A DNA stretch of 64,000 nt from Pseudoscleropodium purum (taxonomy: Eukaryota > Streptophyta > Bryopsida > Hypnales > Brachytheciaceae): contig OZ017804.1 in the NCBI GenBank assembly GCA_963969395.1, positions 4,402,001-4,466,000 on the forward strand, read 5' to 3'. The notes beneath the pieces are model-generated. The model was given only the letters and a program-made list of their open reading frames with translations. It had not been told where the DNA came from and made no database searches. A program made the position numbers and the translations under genes. The stretch's first letter is position 1. Every line of letters starts with the position of its first letter. Shown piece by piece: positions 24,871 to 37,200 of this stretch.

Positions 24871-26100
24871 AAGTGTTGAAAATAGGTGTATCTAACAAGG
24901 CAATCTTATGCTCTCATGTATGGATGCTTTACATTTTAAGCAAGAATCAAATACTCCATGGGTCAAAATTAGGTGGTGTTACCTTAGAGCTTTGGTTTGG
25001 TGTCGTGTAGATAGTGGATTTTTTTCCATCAATTTATCATCCAAAATCTATAAAAAAAATATTTGAAGGAATATTTGGCAATAGATTTCCTATTTTCAAT
25101 GGAATTGTAACTCAATTGCTACATAATCTATGGTCAATATCATTCTACAATGGATACATTTAATATACTTTTGGATGAATATGTATATTTTCATCCATGT
25201 TGATGGATATAAATTGCTTCACAACTAGAGATTGCTTATTGTGTTATCCAAAAATAATAATAAAAACACACATTTATTTAGATGTGGGCTATGTGGTATT
25301 AAGAAAAGAAGTGGATAGCACTTAACTCCTAAATGTGCAACCAACTATATATAATCAATCTAAAATTTCAAGCTCATCTTAATATGGGTAATTAAATTCG
25401 GTTGACTGTTTAAAAAAAATTTGGTCACTTTTGAAGGTTAACTATTGAAAACTTTCATTTTTCACAAAGAAAAGGTACATAATTGATTGTTAAGAGGTCT
25501 ACAAAGCCATATATGTCCACTAGTGGAAGACTAAAGCTTACTAATTTTACTTCATTTCCCAACTTTGAGCAATTTCACTTGATTTGAGATCTAAAAACTT
25601 GTACTTATCCATTTGCTTTAAAAATGGTCCCAATGGAAAGAATAAAGTCTTTTCATGACTTTCACCATTGAAAACTTTAAAAAGCAAGTGTTGATTTGGA
25701 GCTATTTGTAATTTACTTGTAATAAAAAAAAATGCATCTCAACAATTGCAAGGTGAATTGTGTAATGAGTTTAATAGATTTTCATATGAAATTCAATTTT
25801 TTGAAAGTACATTTTAGTATGCTAACACAATTTGTAATTGTTCATGTCACCTCCAATTTCCAAAAACTTTCATGTGGAAATTTCTGAAACATAGTAGGGA
25901 AAGGCAACATACTAAAAATATAAAACTTACATTTCTCTATTATAATCTCACAACTCATCCAATTTTGTACTAAAAATTGGCATGTGTACTAATAAGCAAG
26001 CTCTTTAAACATCTATACAATTTTTTTTTTAAATTGCTTCATTGGGGATTACTATAAGCCTATATTTTTTTTTAACCCTTAAATGCCGAAGGGGTGACTC

Positions 26101-26360
26101 TCCAAATCGTCCTTTTTTATTACCATGTGAAGCACTAGCCTCCAAAATTGCAAAAGTAGTCATTCCCTCCAAATCGTCCTTTTCTATTACCATGTGAAGC
26201 ACTAGCCTCCAAAATTACAAAAGTAGTCATTCCCTCCCAATCGTCCTTTTCTATTACCATGTGAAGCACTAGCCTCCAAGATTGCAAAAGTAGTCATTGC
26301 CTCCAAATCGCCCTTTTTTATTACCATGTGAAGCACTAGCCTCAAAGTAGTCATTGCAAG
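26101..26360 (+). repeat. 67-bp tandem array, about four units
   Basis: The landmark CCATGTGAAGCACTAGCC begins at 26123, 26190, 26257 and 26324, an exact 67-bp period. The units differ by only a few bases and the last is truncated. There are no unique spacers, so this is an ordinary minisatellite. Confidence 0.95.
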
Positions 26361-27331
26361 TTAAACTACTATAGAAGAAATTCCCTTTCCAAAACAAATT
26401 TTGAGGATGAATAGTTGCACATCTGTCCTATACAATTTGATTCCATCTCATTTATTGGACACAAAACATCTACCTTGACATTTAAGGGTTAATAGTCAAA
26501 ACACACTTGAAAAGGTTTGGGCATTTAGGGGTTAACACATTTAGCTACGAGGTTAACAAAAAATCATTCTTAGAAAAAGATGTCAAAATTTTAGGGGAAT
26601 ATTTTTTTCAAATTAAAAAAAATAAAATGTTTTGAGAAAACAAAGATTTTGAAGTTATTTTAGTATCTACTATTTTGCCAATCCCGATGGCCAGCAACAG
26701 TGTGATACCCTACTTGAAGGTCTGATTTGGTAGGTGAGTGCCAAAATAGTTTCTTTTTTGCATGCAAGTGGATTCAAACAATTAAAAGTGTTGGTGGTAG
26801 TGTATTCTTAGTTGGTAGTATTTCACTTGTAATATTCCAAACATTCAGACACTCCCCAAAATAATTAATTTATGTCTGAATCTGATCTTACACGTAGGGT
26901 AGTCATGTTCATTGTAAGGAGAATTTCACCTCGTATTGGTTGAAACACTGGATTACAGTGAAGTAAGCAAAGCTTCAATAACTGCAGAGCACTGAAATTT
27001 CAATCCGATATTTCTAAAGCCCATAGTAGCCCACAGTTCAGAAAGCATGTAAACAGACAACGTAAAAGCATCAGACCATATTGCATGGAAAACTTTGCAA
27101 CGAGGGAAGTATGTGAACCCATTTAAAGTTAACCTGAAAAAATGCCTGCCTTCATTATATAAAGCTAGCTCAATTATGCCCCCCAGTAAGATTTACTGAG
27201 AAACGGAGGTACATACATACAAAAGGATTCATGGAAGTGTGCATGCTCAAAATTGTGGTAGGCCATTTTACATTAATAAATTGATGTTGACCAACATGAG
27301 AGAAAGAACCTCAGCGACACTCCTAGGATCT

Positions 27332-29143
27332 TCATCGGTAACGCTTGAGAGACAGAGTGTTGTTGCGCTTCCAGGTGGCACGGATTGAAGGGCGAGCCTT
27401 GGTGTACAAGTGTCCTCTGCCGCGGAGACCACGGTACTTCTTTCCGGCCGAGGTCAGACCGCGCAACTCACGATGCTTATGCACTGGGTTCACGATCCAG
27501 TTGATGCGAGGATCCTTGCGAATGACGGTGTGCTGGGGGTCCACCAAGATGATTTCGAAATACTTGTAAGTCGAATCCTGGACAAGAAAGCATACATATA
27601 AGAATGATATCTTTGAATTGCCGGTTAAGGTACCATCTACGCCTGAACATACTGGGTAAAATTTCTTTTGCAACTAACTGACAAATCTTTCCAGCTATTG
27701 AGCTAAGGTGTATCACCACAAAACTAACACCCTAACTTTAGAATGGCATCTCAGAACTCATAATAATAGGGACATATGGATTATGAGGATGGATACCACC
27801 TAAACATGGAATCAAGGATCAGTTTTAGATCATCTACCAAAAAAACTTTAGCACACAAGAACTTTCATTTCCTATCCAACTAACAATTATTTGCGAACAA
27901 GAAAGTATCAGTTTTAGGTGAACATGACCTTAATATCACAAGGAACACAATTCTATGTCACACAAAATCATGTAATTCTAATCACAATCTAGAAGAGGCT
28001 AAAATGATACGGTGAAGCAATTGAACAACCAAAGGTGATCTGGATTAGCAGACGAGAATAGACCTGGTTGATCCAGTACGAGTTGAGGACCCTAAGGCCT
28101 CCAAGCTTGCGTCCTGCACGCTCCTCGGCGACAGACCTCAAATTACGCTGGAACTTGAGCTGCGTAATACCCTGGTTCTTGGGCTTCCCATATACAATAC
28201 CCTTGGCAACCGGCCTCTTCCTGCCTCCACGACGCACACGGACACGGTAGACCACGTATCCCTACAGACATCAGGAGAAGACAATGATTAGCTAATGCAC
28301 AGTAACAGTGACCCGAGTTTAGGACTGAAAAGACAACCAAGAATAACAGAAAAGATACACCTAAAGGCAGCATCAGCTCCCAGAGAAACCCCACTAAATC
28401 TTATACAATATTCATTGGGAAAATACACCATCTGAACAGTCTAGTCACAGCTGAACAGCTTAGTCATTCGATATCCAACTACTATATGCAAAACGGCAAC
28501 AAAATTTGAACAGTGTGAACCCGTAGAGCAGACTTCAAGAAAACACAACGTATCCAAATAATACATGCCAAACAGTATTGGAATTGCCTTTCAATTGCAA
28601 CCTAAACCATTCAAATGTAAGTTGCTCTACAAGAAACCATGCTCGTTTACTTAAACAGTTGCTTTCAGGTATAGATAGCATAGTTCAAATGGGACAACAA
28701 AACTCACCCTACCTCAAGTCGCATTTTAACCTAAAGAGCAGAGAGGGAAAAGCATTATCAAAACCCTAACTGCAAAAAACGCTATAAGTGTAGAGCCTCA
28801 AAAAAATTTGCTAGGGGAATTGCGAATTGCAGAGATTTAGACGCAGAATAACCAACCTGCTTGGCCTTGTAGCCGAGGCGACGAGCTTTGTCCGGGCGGC
28901 TAGGACGAGTGACGCGGACAATACCAGGAAGCTGCCTGAACTCCCAGCAACGCACACGCAGTAAGAATCGCAGCACATCGGACTGCTTCTTCCTCCACAG
29001 CTCCTCGATGTACTTGTAAGCGCCTGCAAAATCACCCAAACCCTAAGTACGTATGGCTCTTCAATTTCACCTTAACCGCTTCGAAAAAGAAACGGCGTGG
29101 ACACAGAGCGATGGAGAAGAAAAAGAGCATGAGGCTTACCCAT
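27332..29143 (-). CDS. RPL15: 60S ribosomal protein L15 (eL15)
   Basis: Four coding exons on the minus strand (29140-29143, 28857-29023, 28064-28261, 27332-27577) give 204 residues, exactly the usual eukaryotic length. The first coding exon contributes only ATG plus one base, so the intron falls inside codon 2 ([17 protein letters not shown]). Landmarks in order are [78 protein letters not shown] and the basic C-terminus. eL15 is a structural rRNA-binding protein of the large ribosomal subunit. It is compact and intact, with a telo-box about 100 bp upstream of the ATG, as is common for plant ribosomal-protein genes. Confidence 0.97.
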
Positions 29144-29245
29144 GGTGAGAGAAGGCCGCGCCTGCACCGGAGCCTGCCTATGGCGACGAAGAATGGAAAA
29201 GGGGGAACTAGGGAGCGTTTGTGCCACATTAGGGCTGCGAGCCCT

Positions 29246-29254
29246 AAACCCTAA
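29246..29254 (+). promoter_or_regulatory. telo-box (AAACCCTAA) upstream of eL15
   Basis: AAACCCTAA lies about 100 bp upstream of the eL15 ATG; a second copy lies at 29038-29046 in intron 1. GGCCC-rich words follow at 29270-29285. Telo-boxes near the start of plant ribosomal-protein and translation genes are known to act with site II elements in dividing tissue. Confidence 0.65.
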
Positions 29255-29345
29255 CCGGATCTCGCCCGACCCGGCCCGGCCCGGTTCGATATCTGATTTG
29301 TTCAATCACGGGTAAATCGAATTAACCAATGGAAATTCACATCCT

Positions 29346-29371
29346 CCCCCCCCCCCCCCCCCAAAAAAAAA
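29346..29371 (+). repeat. C17-A9 homopolymer tract
   Basis: Seventeen C are followed directly by nine A, about 200 bp upstream of the eL15 start. The length is prone to sequencing error and slippage. Confidence 0.9.
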
Positions 29372-32300
29372 GAAGACTTCGTATGGGGCCTAATCAGACC
29401 CAAATGTACCATATTTCACATTGTGGATTAGGACGCTACATTTTATTATTTACCACTCACAAAAAGAAAAATTGAAATCATAATTAGAATTAAAGATTGG
29501 AAATTGGAATAGGAAGGATCAAGAAAATAAAATAGTATTCAATTTAAAATAAGAAGTAATTTTTAAATATTATTGAGATTTTAGGGATTAGGATAAATCC
29601 TATTAGAAACAATGACATGTCAATTCTCCTAAAATAAATATCTAAATTTTGAGCCATGGATTTTTTTAAATAAAAATTTTGAATACTAAATCATTAGAAG
29701 AAGTTTGAGGGTTCCAAAAGCCTGTAAGTTATCAAGCTAGGAACAGGACTAGTGCAGCTGTGGAACTCAACTACTAATGTGGCCAAGACCTTGCCACGTC
29801 ATTGTCCCCAAAAAAAAAAATTCTTTTTTTCTTTTTTAGCTTTCATTCCTTAGTACTAATTACATGAAAATATTAAGTTGTTAAGATATCCGTCATGAAT
29901 ACTACAAGATTCTAATGGATATTTGGACAATTTTTGATCTACTAAGTTGACTTTATAAATATATATTTTTTTAAAGGATCTTGCTGAAAAAGTATATGGA
30001 CATTTGACACTTGGATTCATGAATATGGAAGAATGGGCCCTGTCCTTAAATTTCAATAATCCTAATAGATACAAATGGATTGATAAGCACAACAAATCCC
30101 ACCCTCCTTCCCACATACCAAAATAAATGGGATGTATGAGCATTCAATGTAATGACTTTAGACAAAATGTTTTAGTTTCAAACTTTCATTTATATGGCAA
30201 AAGGATTAAGGATCTTCGACATAATCTAACCAAACAATTTATATATTGCAAATCTTATGACAGCAAGAATTTGGATATTGCTTCATTTCTCAAATGCTAT
30301 TTCATTTAGCTCAAGAAATTTTAAATGCACTTACTTGGCAACACGTTAAGCAACAGCTAAGATCCTACAAGGATGTGATAGTTGTAACTGGAGTTAAGTC
30401 TTGGTGGCAGAGAGGATTATACCTACCTTGATGACATACGGTCCAATTGATTGACCAAGACCTAAACTATTGTAAACCAGTTGATAACCGGAACTAGTCG
30501 ACCATACAGATTGACATTCATACCTGGGCTACGTCCTACTTACCAAGCTAAGCTCTTGGGTACCCATTTAAACACTATTGATGAAGGGCACTTCGAGACC
30601 AGTTACTGTGAGCTATTTTTGGAATCAAGATAGTACATTGAAGTGATTTTGATTGAATATCCAAGCTTATTTGTTGTCCATAGATTGCTTGACACTGAAC
30701 TCAGGTGACAATTTACAGAGTTGTGAGTGGAAGTGATACTATGTCCAACATGTCAACAACTCAAAGTCAAGCAAACAGTCAGATGTTATATGTTGCTACT
30801 TCTGATTTATGCAAATATTATGGAGTATGCATTTTTTTCAAAGATGTTCTTTTTTTCATTGTGAAAACTATAACACATTGTTAGTGAGCTGAAGACATCT
30901 CGCATGCGACGTACTAACCTCATACTTGGATGTTGGTGGTCATGGGTGCAAGTGAGGCTCACTACCTCAAGGAAGGATGGAAATTTATGGAGAAACTAGT
31001 TGCTAGTCCACCATCATTATGATTTTCCAATTTTCGAATTTTGATGTGCTTCTATATGACAATGGCTATATGCATGTATGTTGTACTTTTATGTATATAT
31101 GATAAGTTTGTTGACAAAATGATACTTTCTATTGGTTATTATACTTTACCATGATAGTTGCAAATTAGGCATTCTAGATTATGTATTTACACTAGTAGAT
31201 AATGTCCATTTTGAGACAATTACAAGATGCAAAAGTAAAGGCTTAAGTATTTGAGGATAAGTTATATTAGACACAATTGGTGCCCAATTAGACATATGAG
31301 AGAGAATGGAAACTATGAGCTTTGTACCTAAAAAGGATGTATTAGACAAATGTTTTTCTTTCAAATTTTTTTTTTCATTTGGAGATTAATTAATTAACTT
31401 TTAATTATAACAAAGGGCCATTCCCCTCGCTGCGGGGAACAACTACAGAGGAACATGCCCAAAACGGGCTTCTAGTGCCTTCAAATTTCTTCTAATGTGA
31501 GAATCTAAAGAAAATATTCACAAGGTTTGCCATTTGCATGACTAACTCTTTTGTAAAATGTATTTGAATTAGCAAATGAATGTGCAATCAACTACTAAAC
31601 TAAAGTATGACATTTTCAAGTGATTAAAACCAATGATATGATGACATGTCTCACTATTTGGTCAAAAAAAATTAACATAATGTCAAATATGCATATAAAC
31701 TAGTATACCTATTTCAAATCTCTACATGATTAGTAAAACAACTTACACCCATAAGAATGTACATTGTAGATGAAACATCAAGTATTAGATTTTTTGCTTG
31801 ATTTCATGCAATTATACCTTGTTTTCATTTCAAAAACAAAATATATTGAATAAAAGCTCAAATTCAATTTAGAATAAGAATTGATAGAAGGACCAAATGA
31901 AGAAAGAGATGCTTTGACTTTTAAAATAGGTCTAATGATTCAAAATTTGGCAAAGTCGTGCTACTCTAAAATATCATTGATTTTGCTTATACAATTCTAT
32001 TAGACAAATATTTTGTAAATATATTATTTTAGTTTTTTTCCATTAATAGTAAATAATTACAAAGAAATATCCAAATCTTTTTTGAGTTTTTAGAGCATAC
32101 ATAGGAAGATGATTGTTTTCCTAGTTCAATCATAGTAAGAATATATTGTGTTTAATTTAGGTGAGGTGTGCTATCAATCCATTTGTAGTGGCATATTTAT
32201 AATCCCCAACCATGAAAAAATAAAATAAATGATTAAATGGATATTATTGTAAAAGAAGTTGGACTTAGAATCTAAGCCTTTTGTAATAATCTTTAGGTGG

Positions 32301-34291
32301 TACATACAAAGAAATTAGCAAACCATGTGAATTAAAATATATGATTTATTAAGTTTATATGTTTTTATTAGCCTCAAAGTTCAAGTATTGTATCATCAAT
32401 TAGATGCATATATTATTGTTGTATGTGACATGGATTGACAAATATGTAAACATCAAATTAAAATTTTAAACAATAGTTTTGACATGATGGCAATTTAATT
32501 ATCTAAAACAAGTTCTAAATTTGACACTATAATAATATGATTTACATTAATTTTGTTTAATTTTTGTATAAAATATTGTATGATTTGTCAATAGTAAAGA
32601 TGCTAATGATGAAGGTTGCATTTCATTTGGTTGAATATTTGAAAGAGAGAAGTAACTCCAACCATTTCAATTTCTAATTTGCATGAAATAAAGGTCTATT
32701 CACTTAGAAACCATGGTTAATCTCAAAGATATAATCAATTGACACCCAATCTACATTCCTCTATTATTGAGGATCCATAAAGGACTAAATAACCATTCAA
32801 CGTATGCAAGAAATCTCACATAGTTGAGCACAAAATCATATGTAGTGCAAAAATCACACTTTCAAAAGTATTAAAGTTCTTTGACCCTATTAGACAAAGT
32901 TGGAAAAAATCCCTTTTCTTCTAACTTCAAATGTTACAATCTTTCAATCTATACAATCAAAGTTTAAAAAAAAATTCCACACATTTTTTTTGACAAGTTT
33001 GGAGAATACAATGATAGAGAAAGTTTGTGAAGTTTGTTACTGCATACTCAAAGGTTCACTGTGCATTTAGCGGCGGAATGCTTAACATAGAACCTCCTTC
33101 TTAACCCCTAAAGGACTAAGACACATTTTGGGCAGAAATTACCAAAAGCTGCCATTTGGGGGCAGTGAGAAGAAAATGAATTTAAAAATAAAAATAAATT
33201 CAATTGTACAAATTTGTACTAGATTAATATTCCCAACAATCAGAAGTGCTCAACCTCAATCCACACTCTTGCAACAAGTTTTTCCAACAACTGGGAGAAG
33301 ATGTATTTCTAGTGCAATATACAACACCGACGACATGGTCTCAGGTGTCAAACATTTGAATACTTTGGACATAGCAACTTCCTCTCTCCCAAACCCAAAC
33401 TTCACATGCTACACAGAACTTGGACATAATATTCTTCAAATGAGCTGCGAACATCTTGGGTCCAACTGCTAATTCAACACAGAATCAGGGTATCCAAGAT
33501 GTGCCAATTCATTGACACGTTCTTTCTTTGACCCGAATGCTTTTCACATCAAGAGTTGAGGCATGGAAGATTTGGTACCCAGTCACCTACTAAAGAGAAT
33601 TGACGTTTCTGCCAACCATACAATAGCTCCAGTGATAAGGGTCCTCACTGCTCAAACCCCGCTTTGAACCTCAAAAATTTGAGATCGACTATCCTTCAAT
33701 CTCCACAAGGGAAATGGAGGGTTACAAGGAAGCTTAAAAAAATATCCACACTCAATGCTTAACAATTCAATGGTGAAGAGTGGTCAGATTCCATGCTCAT
33801 TTCACGAAACTAGTTTGTCCAGTCTCCATTGATTACAGACATGAGCTAATTCACCCAAGCTGCAATCAGGAATTGCGGAAGCCACTCACTCATTGAACCC
33901 TGGCGTTAAACCCTAATCCCTAAACCCTATATTGAAAAAATTGATCTTCAATTTAGAAAGGAAGTACCAGCCACCAATGATTTCAGATCGCCTCCAAAAA
34001 TCCATCATCTCAAATCCGTGATTCAGGAAAGGAGAAGCTGGAAGAGGCAAGCAGCAAGCGGTTGAGGCCAGTTTGTATGCTCCGCAGATTTGTATGCACA
34101 AGAAGAAAATGAAATCCAGTACCTTTTGGTGGCGGGAGTGAATCAAGAGTGGTGCAAGACCCACACCAAAGTTCACAGAACTCTGTGAATTTGTATGCAC
34201 CACCTAATGCCACATCGCATCCGCGCACTGGAATGCACACAATCCCTAGAAGTAGAAGCAACCACGTGTTCCCTCGAGTGTTTCCCAGTTT
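29372..34291. other. AT-rich intergenic DNA without a recognised gene
   Basis: Stops are frequent in all frames. A possible diverged MITE core with GTGGC...GCCAC lies at about 29700-29830, and family B copy 2 at 31416. From about 33,000 composition becomes more balanced. A 114-codon frame at 33128 has no recognisable domain. The last few hundred bases probably contain the 3' UTR of the minus-strand gene ending at 34292. Confidence 0.55.
31416..31498 (+). repeat. dispersed repeat family B, copy 2
   Basis: It matches 4303-4372, sharing 'GGCCATTCC', a 'GCGGGGAA'-type block, 'AAACGGGCTT' and 'TGCCTTCAAATTTC'. Confidence 0.65.
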
Positions 34292-37200
34292 TCACTTATG
34301 TCTTTGGCATCTGCCCTTGTTCGTCTTCCTAGTACAGCAGTGACCACACGACCTCATGATGCACCGCATAGCACCTGCATTCTCACACTTAGTGTTGGAG
34401 CATGGAATATGAATAGCCTCCTGTTGATGGTGGTCCTGGTTTGGAACGTGTTGAGTACTGGTTTGGCATTGAGTATAGATCCTTCCATGTTCTTGTACAT
34501 GAACTCTTGGAGGTGGTAGATTGTGTGCTGGATTACTGTTGCCCTGGCACTCTTTCTGCTGGCTATGAAAGCTCCTTCCGTGTTGCCTTGGACGGGGGTG
34601 ATTATGCGCTGGATTTCTGCTGCCTTGGCACTCTTTCTGCTGGGTATGAAAACTCCTTCCATGTTGCATTGGAGGGGAATAATCATGTGCTGGACGTGTT
34701 GGTGCTAGATTGCGTTTGATATTACACTGTGCTTCACTCTGCTGGGTGTGGGAACTCCTTCCACGGGTTGTTGGAGGAGCAGGGTGGTTGTCTTCTGCGA
34801 AGGTTTGGTAGACCATCCGCTCGGTGTGGGTTCCATGTTGGATACTACTGTGGAGAGGAACTGTTGGGGCAATGTGGGCAGGAATGCTACCTTGATGGCG
34901 GTTATGGATAACTGCGTTTTGACAAGTAGTTTTTTGAGGACTACCATGCGACTCTTCCCCGTGGGGTCGAACATATGGGTGTATCCTTGAGTCTGCCCTT
35001 GATTTTCCTGGTGGCGTACAAGAAACAATAGGATTGTGTAAGTACATGAAGCTTTTGGTTGCAACCAACACATGAACGAGAATATTCTTCATAAGTAAAA
35101 CCAGCGAATCAATGCAAACGACTACATGACTCTGAATTGTACAGAAGGTATCACCAATACTGATTCGGAAAGTCAGAATCTAACGACCTCTGAAGTTCAG
35201 CAATGAACCAAATGGCAGAAACAAGCGCATGAAGAGAAACAAAGGGAGTATGGAGAATGCTTGGACCATTAGAGGCGAGGCAAGGAAATACAGCATGAGC
35301 AACAATGTGGGCTTTGAATCAAGGAGAAATGATTAGGTTGATGACGTATGAAGTCCGAATGAAAAGAATTGCAGACCTTTTGACTTTAATCCCTTCACAG
35401 CCCGTCTGATGGCACGAGCTGCTGCACCACGAGCATGCTTCTCATCCAGCACCATTTGCCTATCAGCTTCGTTACTCCAGGGCTGAATCAAATGTCAAAA
35501 GATCTTTATCCTTGTCATCGACAGTTATTCAATATTCACATGACTTCTACAAGTCATGCAATTCCGGATAAATAGCTGGTAACAGGTGATCCTTAGGCTC
35601 CTCTTAAGAAAACTAACATTTCAAGATAATATCAAGACAGGCACGAGATAACGATACGATACTTCATCGTAAGTGTCATCCTTCAAGAGATTTCCACGTT
35701 AATGTTAAAGTACAAAAACGATGGAACCTTAAGACGATGAACTAACAACCAAGATTCCGAGTGCCTGATGAAATCAAACAAACTGAACATCGGGTCCTCT
35801 TTGGGAGATTCAGAAGGCAATATATTTCACTAAAACATTCTCACTATTTAATTCAGATCGTGAAGGTGAGCAGAGGTGAGGAAGGATTTCACACCTGTCT
35901 CATAGTGACCATGCGATACAAATTGCGGCCCTTGATCTTAACCGGGCGCATGCAATAAAAAGGTTGTACTCCTGTGCTCCACAAGACCTCAATCTGTCAC
36001 ATTGAAGGGAGAAGATTCGTAGCTCAAATATCATACTCACTTGGGGTGCTGGCACCTTCACTATTTCAATATATGAAATCCTGAAAAGAAACTTTAAAGC
36101 TTCATAAATCACTCACAGTGAATGTGTGCTGTTGCTTTCCAGCACCGTAGCTCTCACTTACGACTTTACCAGCCACCCAACGCTTTCCCAAGGGTGGACC
36201 ACTAGCACATCGTATGTCGTAATCAAACGGCCTACCCATCCCAAAGAGAGAATGTTATTCATTCTGAAAAACAAATCGAAGAATTTCTGAACACAATGCA
36301 AAGGGCTTTGAAACAATGCCTGGACAAGATCATATCTATGACAATTACATACCTACGCTCGAGTATCGAATGTGTTTAAAGAGTATTATCTACTCTTTCC
36401 AACTTTGCGAGTCCTTCACCAACTTCAAGATTTTCCACTAGAGCTTCAGAATCTAAAATTACAGTTTAACGTCTTTCTCCCGTAACTGTCGTACATCAAG
36501 AATTCAAACAAGAGTGCAGACTCACATATCATATACAGACTGCAAGAATAGCACCAAGTCTCCAAGACATACGTCACCTGCGAGAGAAGCTATCACAAAC
36601 TGTGAGAGACATTGAGAATCACGTCTATTACTCTGCACCATTACGTGGGCAAGTTGAAAGACAAGAAACAGAGAAGGATGTAACACTCTGCACTAGCGTA
36701 GCATGAGTCACTGCTGAATTTCACCTTTGCAGTTGATGGAAAACGAGGATCTAGGATATATCTCTTGGCCTCGATCTTTGATTCTGAGATATACAGACCA
36801 CAAGGTTTAGCCGTTATAATGACTAAAAAGAAAGATGACCGAAGCTCTAATATGCAGTCAGGAACAGCAACCTCAGTAACGAGTCTATACAACACATAGT
36901 TTAAGGACAGGAAAAACAAGTTTTCATACCTCTGGTGCTCTTGAATGCGACTCAAAATAACGAACTTCGCACCAACCATACGTAGACCATGGTGGTGCAA
37001 ATACGTTTTCAATTGATCCATTTTAAAATTCCTCAGGTCACCTCCTTCTACACAAAGGCAATTTTCGGTCGTTATCGTAGTCATAAGCTTTTTCTCTACA
37101 ATTCTAACCTCCTTTGTGATCTTCATACAATCAGAGAAGATTCTTCAGCATACTCACACCAAAAGATTGATCCAACCAAATTGTTCACACCTTTGATAGA

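Larger units (their letters stand above)
23786..27331. other. intergenic, repeat-containing
   Basis: No gene was recognised between the phosphatase stop and the eL15 stop. The first few hundred bases probably hold the phosphatase 3' UTR, and the last 300 the eL15 3' UTR on the other strand. In between is AT-rich DNA with a duplicated segment (24650-24870 and 26101-26490), the second copy of which carries a 67-bp array. Confidence 0.6.

Noticed and set aside
26101..26360. Regularly spaced repeats that might suggest a CRISPR array
   Set aside because: The 67-bp units are directly adjacent with no unique spacers, and the DNA is plant nuclear. It is a minisatellite.
33906..33930. AAACCCTAA-like repeats suggesting an interstitial telomere
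   Set aside because: Only two imperfect units are present. It could be a telo-box but not a telomere remnant.
34292..34420. CCCH zinc finger expected from the family name
   Set aside because: The C-x8-C-x5-C-x3-H spacing is not present in the final exon. The Cys residues follow a different pattern.
34298..34990. Open plus-strand frames opposite the last exon of the SAP protein gene
   Set aside because: They are shadows of the repetitive minus-strand coding exon. The minus strand has phase-matched splicing and conserved upstream exons.
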